64,000 nucleotides of DNA from Rhynchopus sp. YZ270_cl-10. Lineage: Eukaryota > Euglenozoa > Diplonemea > Diplonemida > Diplonemidae. Below are positions 22,151 through 38,163 of the stretch, piece after piece. A model generated the notes under the pieces. That model saw only the letters and a list, made by a program, of their open reading frames with translations, did no database searches and had not been told where the DNA came from. Positions within the stretch are counted from its first letter, which is position 1. Each line of letters opens with the position of its first letter. The DNA is taken from positions 558,001 to 622,000 of the forward strand of contig OZ037864.1 of NCBI GenBank assembly GCA_964035575.1, given 5' to 3'. The position numbers were made by a program, and so were the translations under genes.

Positions 22151-22360
22151 ATGTCATCGTGGTCAAATCTAGTGAGGGATAGTGAAAGGGTATCAGGGAG
22201 GAAGAGAACCTGGAGTGATTTGGTGGAGGGTAGTGGGGTAGATATGGAGGAGAAGCAAGAGAAGCAAGAAGAAAGAGACAACAAGAAGGTGCTTGATGTA
22301 CTGGCTGACATCTCTAAGAGGCATAATGTTGTGCTTGGGAATGGGTTGGTCACAATATAG
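22151..22360 (+). CDS. Small charged Polinton ORF
   Basis: 69 residues, MSSWSNLVRDSERVSGRKR onward, with two similar W-S-(N/D)-L-V motifs and an acidic/Lys stretch. It starts four bases after the jelly-roll gene, which is the main support for reality. No known family. Confidence 0.45.
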   Translation: MSSWSNLVRDSERVSGRKRTWSDLVEGSGVDMEEKQEKQEERDNKKVLDVLADISKRHNVVLGNGLVTI

Positions 22361-22400
22361 GTGTGTCTATACATATCTCTGCGATATGTATTATTTGTAT

Positions 22401-23051
22401 CTAGTTTATCTCTATTCCATTCCCTGTGATTTTGCCATACGCTGTCTCCCCTAGGATCTTGAGGATGAAGGTGGGGACACTCGCTATGTGCTGTACTCTG
22501 TCTATTGAGCTCTTGTTGTTGGGGTCTAGTGCATGGTAGATGTTTGATCGGATGAGTTGTAGGTCTGCCTTGTGCTTCATCTTACGCACATCTTTCCCAC
22601 TCTTCCCTATCTTTGAGGCATGTTTGTACTGCAGGTCGTGTATCATCGCACTTTCATCGAACCTTGATTTGCCTGGTGTTATGATGTCCTCCTTTGGTAT
22701 CTCCTCCCCCTTCCAAGCACGTTCAGCATTCTTCTCAAGGTCTTTGATTCTCTCTTCCAGCTTTGTGTTTGGTCCCATGAAGTTAGCCTTCTCGACTTGT
22801 CCTGTTTTTTCGTTCATGACAGGGAAGTGGAACTCTGTGTCTGGGAACTTGTCGTTGAGTGCCTTCACAATGTCTCCGCCTTCAACTCCACCTTGTGTCG
22901 TATCAGTGACTGCTCCTTTGGCAAACCTGAATTTCTTTGTACCGCAATCAGCACACTTGCTCTTCACACCTCGACGTCCGTTCTTTGTTGTTGTCTCCTC
23001 TCCATCGACATCTGTGGTCTTTGTCCTGCACTTTACACAATATGAGGTCAT
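22401..23051 (-). CDS. Zinc-ribbon and PLA2-like Polinton protein
   Basis: 216 residues. The N-terminus has YCVKC and KCADCG pairs, a zinc ribbon of the DUF5679 type found in large DNA viruses and Polintons. The middle has FMGPNTKLEERI, and later DESAMIHDLQYK, resembling the His-Asp core of parvovirus VP1-type phospholipase A2 domains that some adintoviruses carry. In parvoviruses such a domain helps escape from the endosome; for this protein it is inference. It faces the + strand capsid cluster tail to tail. Confidence 0.65.
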   Translation of the reverse strand: MTSYCVKCRTKTTDVDGEETTTKNGRRGVKSKCADCGTKKFRFAKGAVTDTTQGGVEGGDIVKALNDKFPDTEFHFPVMNEKTGQVEKANFMGPNTKLEERIKDLEKNAERAWKGEEIPKEDIITPGKSRFDESAMIHDLQYKHASKIGKSGKDVRKMKHKADLQLIRSNIYHALDPNNKSSIDRVQHIASVPTFILKILGETAYGKITGNGIEIN

Positions 23052-23137
23052 TTTGATAGATCATACACATCCTCAAGAAGTACGCGTTCGTTTTCTTTTG
23101 TGTCGCTGCCAAAGATCCCGTGTGTCATACACCATGG

Positions 23138-23260
23138 ACTCGTAATGACATTACGCGCGTCATGACGAGGTAATTACGAGCTTGACGTCGTAATTACGAG
23201 GGCACCCCCTCGTAATTACGACGTCATGACGTCGTCATGACGTGGGCACCCAGGTACCCA
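23138..23260. repeat. Palindromic left end array of the 18-kb element
   Basis: Tandem and inverted GTAATTACGAG, GTCATGACG and GACGTCGTAATTACG units, many self-complementary, ending in GGGCACCCAGGTACCCAGG. It mirrors 40944-41133. Confidence 0.8.
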
Positions 23261-23745
23261 GGTACCCCCAATGACATAACGAAGTATCGCTTGAAAGTAC
23301 CGTTCAATATACCTTGCTTGGGTGTGCATGAAGTAGCACACACAAGGTATATCAAACGATAAATCAATCAGATAAAACGTTACATCATCGGAAAATTGTT
23401 GGCACCGCCGCCCTGTCTTCGTATTTATTACGTCGACAGGCCAAACAGCGTTGGGCTCAGAAGAAGCAGTGCAAGACACTGGGGATCAACATGAGAACCA
23501 ACTCCCAACAACACAGGATACCGAAGTAGCAGGTGGGGTGTTGCGGGTGTTTGGGGTGAGAAAATCGATTTTGGTAAGTTCCAGCAGAAAATTCTTAAGT
23601 TTGCACTAGTCGAGAAGGGTTACCACTGCTCACCGAGCGGTGCACCCATTTAAGGGTGGAGAAGCGTGACACGCACATACAAGTATGCACGTTACTTCAA
23701 CAAAGGCTGAATTCTGGTAATTCTAAGGGATGTGAATTACAGCCA
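23261..23745. repeat. Left interior module shared with element A
   Basis: Matches 8799-9295. The part from CCCTGTCTTCGT to TTGCGGGTGTTTGGGGTG also has a diverged relative at 58370-58520 and 60700-60850. No coding frame. Confidence 0.85.
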
Positions 23746-25136
23746 CCACATGGTTTAGGGGGTCTCATCCTGTACAATTTGTGAAGGAATTTTTGTCGTA
23801 AAAACTATTTTGTCGTTTTTGGCCGTTTTTGTCAAAAAAAACAATTTTTTTTGTTTTTGTTTTTCCCCCCCCGGCAGGGTTTCCAACAGGATTTGGGGTT
23901 TCAGGAATCGGAGATTTTTTTTTGTGACCCAGGACCAAAAAATGTGGGGGAAATATTTTTTTTTTGGGGCCAGCTGCCAGCACCTTAGCAAAAATCTGAA
24001 TTCTGTGAATCTACCAAAATTTTGTTTTCATTTTGCATTTCCCCCCCCCTCAAAATGCGGAAAAAATAAGTGGTGCGACACTGCGGGACACTGGAAAATT
24101 CACCACTCCCCTTTTCGTCCACTTCTTTTGACACAGCGAGCCAAATGCTCTGCACGGTGGGGTCGCATGACAACTAAGGCTCATCCACAACCTCCTAAAC
24201 CCCATTTCTCTCCGAGTGGGCCATGGCCACTCCGGTCACCTTGGCGGAAGCCCTGCCCGCTGCTTTCGGAAATCGGTCAGCGACCTGTCAAAAAGGTTCT
24301 CAACGTACTTCACGAAAAAAGTGTTGTATGGGGTCGGGGACTCTCGGGGATGAATTAGCACAAAACAATGTTGTTTGAAACGTTTCAATTGTCGGTAGAG
24401 CATGCAGCATTCATAAGACTGACAACAGATTTCATAACTAGTTCAATTACGGATACTTCAGGTGACCACCAATTAGCACAATACAATTTTCAATTGTCGC
24501 CTGCAGCATACACTCATAAGACTGATCACAGAATGCAGAACTAATTCAATTACGGATACTTCAGGCAGCGACCAATTTGCACCATACCATGTTACCGAAA
24601 CACATCGAATCATTACATCTGGAACAGAATCTGGGATCAGTTGTAAGAGTCAGTGCCGGGGGTGGGTTGGATGGAAAGGGAGGGCCAGGAAAATGGAAAG
24701 AGGTGCTTTATAAACTTGGGGATTTGGGTATCTTCGTTTAGTCATTGTTGGTTGAAGCAAGAAGAAAGAAACTGAACATAACATAAAACCTAACGATAAA
24801 AATACAAACCAACCCAACCAACCCAACCCAACCCAAGCAACCCAACCCCCAATAATGCAAAATACAACCTAATCTTCACCAATCAAACCCCAACCCCAGC
24901 CCTTCCCGGACGGGAAAGGAGGGCCAGGACAATGGAAAAGGGTGATGGGGCATTAGTAACGTTTTGTCAAGAAAGGAACGAATGACGTAATTTTGAAACA
25001 AACATAAGAATATAACCCGGAACTGAAAGAAGAGAAGATAACTAGAACAAAATACGTAAAATCGTTAACAAGCCAAACACCACAATAATCCCTGCAGCGA
25101 CAGCCCCAACCCCAAATGAACAAGTTGCCAAAGGGC
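23746..25136. other. Noncoding left arm, with tandem units
   Basis: Between the left module and the 3' end of the transposase gene. 24350-24465 and 24468-24570 are tandem copies of about 110 bases (AATTAGCACAA, CAATTGTCG, CTCATAAGACTGA, CAATTACGGATACTTCAGG). A third copy starts at about 24570. A CCAACCCAACC-rich tract lies at 24808-24850, and GGGAGGGCCAGGA/GGAGGGCCAGGAC occurs twice (about 24680, 24918). No gene is seen. Confidence 0.6.
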
Positions 25137-30440
<5,304 letters not shown>

Positions 30441-31144
30441 TGCAGCAGCCTACTCGCATTCTCGACCGCCGCGCACCACTTTGACCCCACCACACGGGAA
30501 AATCCAAATCCTTTTGGCCAAGCTTTGGTGATGTTCACCGACGACTGCAGTAACATGCCAGACGAGGATCCACCAAAATTCGGGTCGAGGTACTTCACAA
30601 ACTTGGTCACAGTACCGTCAATGTCAAGGCTACTAGACTGTAAGCCTACCTGTGTCACTGCTGCCAACAGAGCCTGCTGAGATGCCGTCAGAGCATTGCC
30701 AATCGTGTGGTGGCAACAGCCAAACAACGTCTTGCCCACCAATACCATCATTTTCTTCTCCGAATTCCCGTGGTCTGCGATCGCCTGCGCTTTCGTCTTT
30801 ATCCCCGTGGCTTCGATACAATCTATCTTCCGCCGGAAACCCTGTGCGAGGGCATGTGCAGAGTGATCGCTGGTCGGTTCCAATCCCACTGTCCCAGTCG
30901 TAAACGTACCATCTGGCTTCCGATAGCTAGCTGTATATACGACGAAGTTGTTGCCCCCCTGTTGCGCCGAGACGTCGTGACCTACAATCACTGCAGGGGA
31001 TTGCATCGACTTCTTCACGCTATCGAAGAACAGTTCCCTGGAGATTATCCCGGCACGCATATCCCACCTCGCGATGGTGGCTGCAGTAATGATGGTTGTC
31101 ATTAGGTTACTACCTTCGTCGTAAACGTATACAAAGGTTTCGCC

Positions 31145-31545
31145 CCCTTCTCTTTCATGCAAACTTAAGAAAATTCTGAAGTAACTACAACCTGGCGTGC
31201 GGGTACAGATGCATTGCTTTGTTCTTTCCTCAAAGTCATGTGTGATCTCTCGGGTCTGTACTAAAGTCAGTGTTTAGATAAGCATCCACTTGACTCGTTC
31301 TAACAACCGTTGAAATCTAGAACAAAACAATACACTGCCCCTTCTCACACCAAGCCGCCATGCTTCAAGAGCATGCCCTGGGCAAAAATTACTGTGACAA
31401 AAATTAGTTTTCTGGGGGAACGCAATATTTTCTTGTGCCTAGTCCTCCGCAAGCAGAGGACAGACTTTCCGGATCCCGAAGTCGAATTTCTTGCACTAGC
31501 TATGCTCCCTGGGTTAATGGCTATAGCAGTGACTGACTAAGAATT
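31145..31545. repeat. Right interior module of the transposase-bearing group
   Basis: Matches 9356-9760 closely, and its right part (from GTCATGCTTC-like TGCTTCAAGAGCATGCC to GGCTATAGCAGTGACTGAC) matches 58873-59092 and 61203-61425. It contains an inverted pair around AGCATGC. It lies just upstream of the transposase frame and could hold its promoter. Confidence 0.85.
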
Positions 31546-32794
31546 TCCCACCCCCAGATGAAGAAAGAACAGACGCAGAGGTGTGGCTTCTTCATAGTTT
31601 ATTCTGCATTTTATAATTGCATCCTGTGAGGGAGGGTTTGTGTGAGGGTGTTTTTGGAGGTGTGGTGGGAAGAGAAAAGAAAAGCAAAGAAGAAGACACA
31701 AAGAAAGTCACTTACTGGCACTTTTGAGCATTGAATTTATGAAGAATTTATCCCATGGCTATTTTGTGTGCACCCTGTACATTTTGTATGGGCCAGCGCC
31801 TTAGCAAAAAACGCAAAAATCGAGTGTCTTGACCATTTGGGGTTTTGCCAAATACACGTCTTTGAACAAACCCACACCTAAACAGTAGTTAGACAACGCG
31901 ATTTTTGACCCAATAAAAAATTTCTTTTTCGCCGAAAATCGGGCGTGGTCGGTCATAAAATAGACCAAAAAATCCAAAGAAAACCTCAGATTGACCAAAT
32001 CGAGAAAAAAATTGTCAAGTCGAAATTTCAGCCAAATTGGGTAAAACCCACGAAAAATCGGCTGCGCAAAACCGCGTTTTAGACCCCCACAGATGCTCAA
32101 AAGCATCAAATTTTGCTTTTAATGTCCTCAAACCGTCGAAATTAGCCCTTTATAGGCAAGCATGTCCTTAAATCGGGGAAAAATCAGGGATTTTCTGATT
32201 TTCAAATCGCAAAATTTTCTCATAGAAAAAAAAATTTTCGCGCTGCGCGCGAAAATTTTTCGCGCCCAACTGGAGAAGATATTCTTTTTGCTGCAGTGCG
32301 GATGGTCATATTTTTCTCTTCCCCCACCCCAGTGTCTTATCCAGGAATCCAGATTTCAAGGGGGTCAGCTTGTTTTGTTCCCCAATATTATTTCCAGCAC
32401 TGCTGACCAGGGAAGACATTGAGAACATAGGGAACTGTATATAAAATGGCGCCGCAGGCGAGAAAAATTTAGAGCAGGGTGTAAAAATCTAGCTTTTTAC
32501 ACTACAGAGTCACCCAACAAACCCTTTTTGCGGAGCAAAAAAGGAAAAATGGCGCCGCAGGCAAAAAAAAATTAGGGTACAGTGGTGTGATTTTCCTAAA
32601 AATTAGGTGTAAATTGGGTACTTCTTGGGTCCTTCTAGGGTATAGTGATTTTCCTTAGGGCACTTCCTTAAGGAAAACGTGATCTTTTTCCCGAGCTTTC
32701 CCTGTGGTTAGTAGCCTTGTTTTCGCAAAAAGTTGGTACATCCGAGAACCCCACGTGTTCGGTGGTGGAAATTTTCACAAAATCCGGGGTTGGC
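31546..32794. other. Noncoding arm of the 18-kb element
   Basis: 31800-32160 is a diverged relative of 11040-11390, with GGGCGTGGTCGGTCATAAAA and AAACCTCAGATTGACCAAAT. Palindromic CGCGCTGCGCGCGAAAATTT occurs near 32235. Two copies of a GCGGAGCAAAAAAGGAAAAA plus TGGCGCCGCAGGC unit (32440-32575) also occur near 52080 and 57180-57300. No gene. Confidence 0.55.
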
Positions 32795-33526
32795 ACCCAG
32801 TACCCAGTACCCAGTACCCAGTACCCAGTACCCAGTACCCAGTACCCAGTACCCAGTACCCAGTACCCAGTACCCAGTACCCAGTACCCAGTACCCAGTA
32901 CCCAGTACCCAGTACCCAGTACCCAGTACCCAGTACCCAGTACCCAGTACCCAGTACCCAGTACCCAGTACCCAGTACCCAGTACCCAGTACCCAGTACC
33001 CAGTACCCAGTACCCAGTACCCAGTACCCAGTACCCAGTACCCAGTACCCAGTACACAGTACACAGTACACAGTACACAGTACACAGTACACAGTACACA
33101 GTACACAGTACACAGTACACAGTACACAGTACACAGTACACAGTACACAGTACACAGTACACAGTACACAGTACACAGTACACAGTACACAGTACACAGT
33201 ACACAGTACACAGTACACAGTACACAGTACACAGTACACAGTACACAGTACACAGTACACAGTACACAGTACACAGTACACAGTACACAGTACACAGTAC
33301 ACAGTACACAGTACACAGTACACAGTACACAGTACACAGTACACAGTACACAGTACACAGTACACAGTACACAGTACACAGTACACAGTACACAGTACAC
33401 AGTACACAGTACACAGTACACAGTACACAGTACACAGTACACAGTACACAGTACACAGTACACAGTACACAGTACACAGTACACAGTACACAGTACACAG
33501 TACACAGTACACAGTACACAGTACAC
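32795..33526. repeat. 7-base satellite, CCCAGTA (about 37 copies) then CACAGTA (about 67 copies)
   Basis: Two arrays differing by one base are joined head to tail with a sharp switch near 33053. The three-frame open reading gives 7-residue repeats (PVPSTQY, TVHSTQY) that are not genes. The copy number is very uniform within each block. Confidence 0.95.
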
Positions 33527-34475
33527 ACAGTACCTAATGCCCACCAGTCCCCTAGTGCATTTTACCTGTCATGACCAGGCCTGACGCTAACTTTTGGGTT
33601 TTTGGGAAATCGTGGGATGATGGTCGAATATGGGGGGGTCCGAGACGACAGTGGCCTGCGACGACCACTACCAGGTGTTCAGGTTGCTGCAACCAAACTA
33701 TGTCATGGGTGGGGTGGGTTGCAAAGCTTGCGCCGCAGGCGCACGGTACGCTACTTTTATTCTTTCGACGTATCTTTTTCTCACTCCTCGTTGGGTTCTA
33801 CGAGCTCCTACCGTCAAATTGTGGGGGTCACAACGCGCAGCAAAGTTCGCAGCTATGCAAACTGCCCCCACGTATACTTTGCACTTTACCCTCAGTGGTC
33901 AAGTACTGACCATATATTACACACAAAACCTGAAAATGGCTGTAAAAACTGATACATGCATTTTAGGTCAAAAATACTCAGTTCTGAGCGCAAAGTGACC
34001 CCATCACAGCACGCAGAGGCTCCGGAGCACTGAAATATTTTTTTATTTTTTTTGATTTTTTGGGGTGAAAATTTCTGGGGGAAAATTTCTGGCCACAAAA
34101 AACCACCAAAAAAAAATACACAAAATAATTTTTGCACCCCCCTTAAAATTAGGGGTAAATTGGGTACTTCTTGGGTCCTTCTAGGGTATACACCCTAGCC
34201 CTATACAGCCACACCAGTACAGCCTGGGATTTCATGGTGCGGTAAGCAACCCAGTTCCCCAGAGAACTCCCGTGGTTCAACCACGTTTCTACCATTAACT
34301 CTTTTGACCCCTCCGGGCGCCCCCATTTCAAAAAGACACTGACCCATATCCATACAAAAAATTTTTCACCTGCAAAAATAAAATTTTCCTATAAAATTTT
34401 CTTATAGAAAATCCCAAATCGCAAACCGGATTTAGAGGACAGCATGTTTATAGGGGCAAAAAAAAAATTTCGAGA
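33527..34475. other. Noncoding arm with several shared short repeats
   Basis: 33568-33640 is an inverted relative of 40770-40812 (GGCCTGACGCTAACTTT). 33700-33765 contains the inverse of the GTAGCGTACCGTGCGCCTGC unit seen at 40195, 52400 and 52560. 33985-34030 carries the GACCCCATCACAG module linked to satellites. Palindromes around TATAAAATTTTCTTATAGAA lie near 34390. No gene. Confidence 0.5.
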
Positions 34476-34829
34476 GTCCCTTTCAGGGTAGATCCTTAGC
34501 GAAAGTGAAAATAAGGATTCGAGATTTTTTATTTTTTTTTCCTTTTTTTTTTTCCTTTTTGCGCTGGCCCATTTTTTTCGTTACCTACTAATTTCCAGCC
34601 ACAGAGTGGCACCACCACGGTCCGCAATCGATCCGGAAAGTCAAAATAAGGGGGAAACCAAAAGGAAAAAAAGTAAAAGTTCGCTACCGTTTTTTTTGGC
34701 TGGCCTTCGGCCCGCCAACGCCCCTTTAATATTTTTCATCACTTCATAAGACAAGGACCAATGAGTGTCAATGCTCAGTGTCACCTTGCATAAGACAATT
34801 TTGAAGCATATTTTTGAAGAACACAATTA

Positions 34830-35150
34830 CCGCGTTTGGAAATATTATGGACCGAATAAATAAAGAAACAAAATATTATGGACCGAATTAATGATGGTAC
34901 GTTTGAGGTTTTTGAGTTTCATTTGGTACTTAATTCGGTTCATGATGTTTTGGGGGGCAATTTTTTTTGTACTTGTCCCCCGAGGAAAGGGCGAATCTTA
35001 TTTTTTTGACAAGTACTTTTTTGCCCAGAACGATATGAATCGAATTAATATTTGGTTCGGGTTATTGTTGGACCGAATTAATTATGGTACGTTAGAGATT
35101 TTTTCGGGACATTTGGTACTTAATTCGGTCCATAATATTTCCAATCGCGG
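34830..35150. mobile_element. MITE with TA target duplication (321 bases)
   Basis: The tips CCGCGTTTGGAAATATTATG and, in inverse, CCGCGATTGGAAATATTATG both continue through GACCGAAT. TA lies on each side (34828-34829, 35151-35152). TA duplication and size fit a Tc1/mariner-type MITE. The internal sequence repeats the tip motif GACCGAATTAAT several times. No coding frame. Confidence 0.85.
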
Positions 35151-35471
35151 TACTATGTCCACAAACCCGCAAAGCGGACCATTGTAAAAGGGTTGGTGCT
35201 GAGTCGAAGAAGTGCGTGTGTGTTAAAGGCCGGGTATGAGTCACCTGTACGGAGTATGAGATCCAATAATAAAGACTTCAACCGGACCAAGGCAGAAACA
35301 CAACACTGTTAGGCCAAAATCCAAAAACCCATAGGGCCCCAGTATTGTTGTTGAAAATACCCACTTAATTTTTGGTGGGATTTTGAACTTTGCCCAAAAA
35401 CTGCGGAAACTCGACTCTTACAGTCGCCAACTGATCTTGATTACTCGACTAGAAAAAGGGGGGGAAGATTA
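35151..35471. other. Spacer between MITE and DIRS-like element
   Basis: About 320 bases of hAT-element interior, with no gene or recognised repeat. Confidence 0.4.
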
Positions 35472-35571
35472 TTTTCGTTGAACGCAGCCTACAGGCCCAA
35501 AGGGACCGCGAAGCGGCTGAAAAGAACAACGCAGAGAGGGATGATGCATGACACACTAGAAATGATTACGC

Positions 35572-38163
35572 TTAACAACATGATGAAGATAACGCGGCTA
35601 TCGCCGCGTGCTTGGGGGGTACGGGGGGGATACACACCGAACACGGGGGGGCGACCGTGCCCCGGGTGAACTCATCTGCACGCTGGACGTCCGTGGGAAC
35701 CCACGACGCCCCTATCGAGATGTCGGCGGCCTGTGCGTCGTCAAACATGGCGCACAGCAGGTTGTTCGCAAAGAAGTTCTTACTGTGACCCTTGTTGATC
35801 GCCGCCACCGCGGCCGTGTTGTCCACCTGCAGGTCGAGAGAACAGCCCCGGTTACTACCAGCCGCCAGCCTCACCGCCTGCCACGCTGCAAAAAGCTCCT
35901 TGATGTAAATGTGATGAGCCGATGGCTCATCAAAAACCCCCTGAATAACAGGTTCGGGGTCAGTCTCAAGGAGAGCGGCCCATTCGGAGTCCGAGGCATC
36001 TGACCATCCGACCACCGTGGGTCTGGACTGCTGGTGCTCGACCCACTCGTTAGACTCGATGGTGCCCACGATAACACGAAACTCCGACAAGACGGAGGGA
36101 ACAATGGGTAGGGGGCGGTCCCAGTCCTCCGGCGTCTCCGCCAGTGAGGACGCGGACCGTCTGAGGAATGAAAGAGACGAAGAAAAATAACACAAACGCC
36201 TCCCAGTGGAATACAAAAACCAAATCATACCACCGAGAGCCTTGTAAAACTCACGGGCAGAGGCCCGGTTCTCCAGCACAGCACTTAAATAGTGAGAGCT
36301 CACAAATTTAAGCACCCATGCAGGTTCAGACCGGTACCTGTGCGGACACGACTCCAGGTCGAAGTCAAGACCCAGGGCAACAAACCTCGACTCAGGGGAA
36401 CCAAACTCACTGCCCTCGTTCAGCTCGGCGCCCACGGCAGACGCACGCACCAGGAACCTGCGGTACTTCTCAAGCGCATCCTCGTGAGACATACCGATCA
36501 CGAAGAAGTTGTCCACCCACGGCAAACCATCTTCCTCGGGGAGAAGCACCCAGCCTGAACGTTGGGCGATGCAGGGGGCCCAGCTCCACCCCATGCACAG
36601 CTTGCGGAGCACAGCACGCGAGTAGCACCCCCTGGCGCCAGCGAGGTTCACACCGAAGTAGGAGTCCACACCGTCAGCTAGCGGAAACTGGTAGAACCAG
36701 CTCTTCCCGTCCGCCTGCACCACGAAGTTGGCAGACAGGAAACGCTGGATCACGGAGTGGATGGACGGCAGCAGCATGGGCGGCGGGGCGCGCATCAACG
36801 AATTGAGCTTCCGCCCGTCGCAGACCAGTCGCAGTCCGCCGCTCTTCTTCTCCACCGTGAACGCCGGAAGGACGACGTGCTGCACCTGCGATCTGCGCAC
36901 CACACCCCACTCCGTCAGGTCCTTCATGTGGCGATGCATGTGGCGAGACACACCCGTCCGCGTCCGCTTCTCCCGCAGGGTCGCCTGTGCCTCGGGCAGG
37001 AAAGCCGCCTCGAACGCCCTCGGGTCCCGAATCACGTCAATCACCCCGGAAAGGATACCCCTAGAATCTAAAGCAACAAGCGCATCTAGGTCCAGCGAAG
37101 CGGAGGAGATGGGGGCCAGCGAGTCCGCGGCGCCACCTCTGGCGGCAGGAGGACCCACATGTCTGCCGTCAATTGCCACCGTAGCTTCCTTAGCGTACAC
37201 CAAGCAGATGTCCGGCCACATGTCAGACGGCATCCGTCGCGGCAGCGGCGGCGGGGGAGGGACCTTCAGCGGAGCGGCCACGTTCATTGTTGGGTCGTAG
37301 CCGGGACGTACCCCTGGGGCCCGATGGCCTAATGCGCCCGGGAAAGCAGGGCAGAGAACCGGCCCCGGGTTTCCAGCCTCCTTCCCAGCACCAGGGATGT
37401 CGTGGCCGAGTCGCGTGCTAGGCTGATCTTCCCCGCCGGGAGGTAACGCGCCAGTGCGTCGAGGGAGGAGTGACGAGACAGCTGGCGCAGGGACTCGAGA
37501 CAGATGCCCTGCTCCAGGAGTTCCGCTAGTGCTCCCCGGCGGAGGGAGTGGCCGCTCAGCTCTGGGTCGACCTTTTGGAGGGCCGCAACGACGCGGCGGT
37601 AGGTGGACTCCACCAGGAGTTCTCCTGCTTTCAACCCCAATACTTTCGTCCTCAGCATCCCCATCCATCGCTCGGCCACGTGCACCCCCGTTGTAACTCC
37701 GATCCGGAAGGGGTCGGACTTCGTCTCCGACCAATTGATGGCGACGAACCCCCCCTCGAAGGAGAGGTCCGTCGAGCGTAGGCGCAACACATCGGACACT
37801 CGGGCTGCTCCGCACCAGGCTACGGCGATGGCCAGGCAGGTGTCGGGGTCCGTCGTCTGCTCCAGCACTGTCGCCACCACTTCTGAGGTGGCAGGTTTTG
37901 CTTGGCGGTGGGGTCGCAGGCCGCCCTTCCGCTTGAGGGCGCGCACAAAGTCGCGCAGGAGCGGCGAGTCCAGCTTTGTCCCCATACGCGCCAGCGAGCT
38001 CACTGCACGGCTGCAGTACTCCAGGGCTGACGACTCTGCTATGGGAGCGGTCCGGTCTGAGAGGAGCCTCTGCACCCAGTAGATTATGCAGAGGTCCCAA
38101 GGAAGGAGCGTGCCTGTCGTGACGGCCCACTCCTCTCTGAACTGAAGCAGGCGTCGGTGGCAC
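35572..38163 (-). CDS. DIRS-like reverse transcriptase and RNase H
   Basis: The long frame overlaps the recombinase frame over its first third, where its composition (Pro/Arg-rich) suggests a shadow; protein-like RT sequence begins near 37290. RT core features include LRLVCDGRKLNSLM, the QADGKSWFYQFPL region and the GLPWVDNFFVIGMSHEDALE palm segment. RNase H follows, with VVGWSDASDSEWAALL, IYIKELFAAWQAV and LQVDNTAAVAAINKG, then ASWVPTDVQRADEFTRG. It would copy element RNA into DNA. Family assignment rests on the linked tyrosine recombinase. Confidence 0.85.
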   Translation of the reverse strand: MPPTPASVQRGVGRHDRHAPSLGPLHNLLGAEAPLRPDRSHSRVVSPGVLQPCSELAGAYGDKAGLAAPARLCARPQAEGRPATPPPSKTCHLRSGGDSAGADDGPRHLPGHRRSLVRSSPSVRCVAPTLDGPLLRGGVRRHQLVGDEVRPLPDRSYNGGARGRAMDGDAEDESIGVESRRTPGGVHLPPRRCGPPKGRPRAERPLPPPGSTSGTPGAGHLSRVPAPAVSSLLPRRTGALPPGGEDQPSTRLGHDIPGAGKEAGNPGPVLCPAFPGALGHRAPGVRPGYDPTMNVAAPLKVPPPPPLPRRMPSDMWPDICLVYAKEATVAIDGRHVGPPAARGGAADSLAPISSASLDLDALVALDSRGILSGVIDVIRDPRAFEAAFLPEAQATLREKRTRTGVSRHMHRHMKDLTEWGVVRRSQVQHVVLPAFTVEKKSGGLRLVCDGRKLNSLMRAPPPMLLPSIHSVIQRFLSANFVVQADGKSWFYQFPLADGVDSYFGVNLAGARGCYSRAVLRKLCMGWSWAPCIAQRSGWVLLPEEDGLPWVDNFFVIGMSHEDALEKYRRFLVRASAVGAELNEGSEFGSPESRFVALGLDFDLESCPHRYRSEPAWVLKFVSSHYLSAVLENRASAREFYKALGGMIWFLYSTGRRLCYFSSSLSFLRRSASSLAETPEDWDRPLPIVPSVLSEFRVIVGTIESNEWVEHQQSRPTVVGWSDASDSEWAALLETDPEPVIQGVFDEPSAHHIYIKELFAAWQAVRLAAGSNRGCSLDLQVDNTAAVAAINKGHSKNFFANNLLCAMFDDAQAADISIGASWVPTDVQRADEFTRGTVAPPCSVCIPPVPPKHAAIAALSSSCC

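Noticed and set aside
32668-33584. Open frames of about 280 codons with PVPSTQY or YCVLCTV repeats
   Set aside because: A stop-free 7-base satellite read in all frames; no gene.
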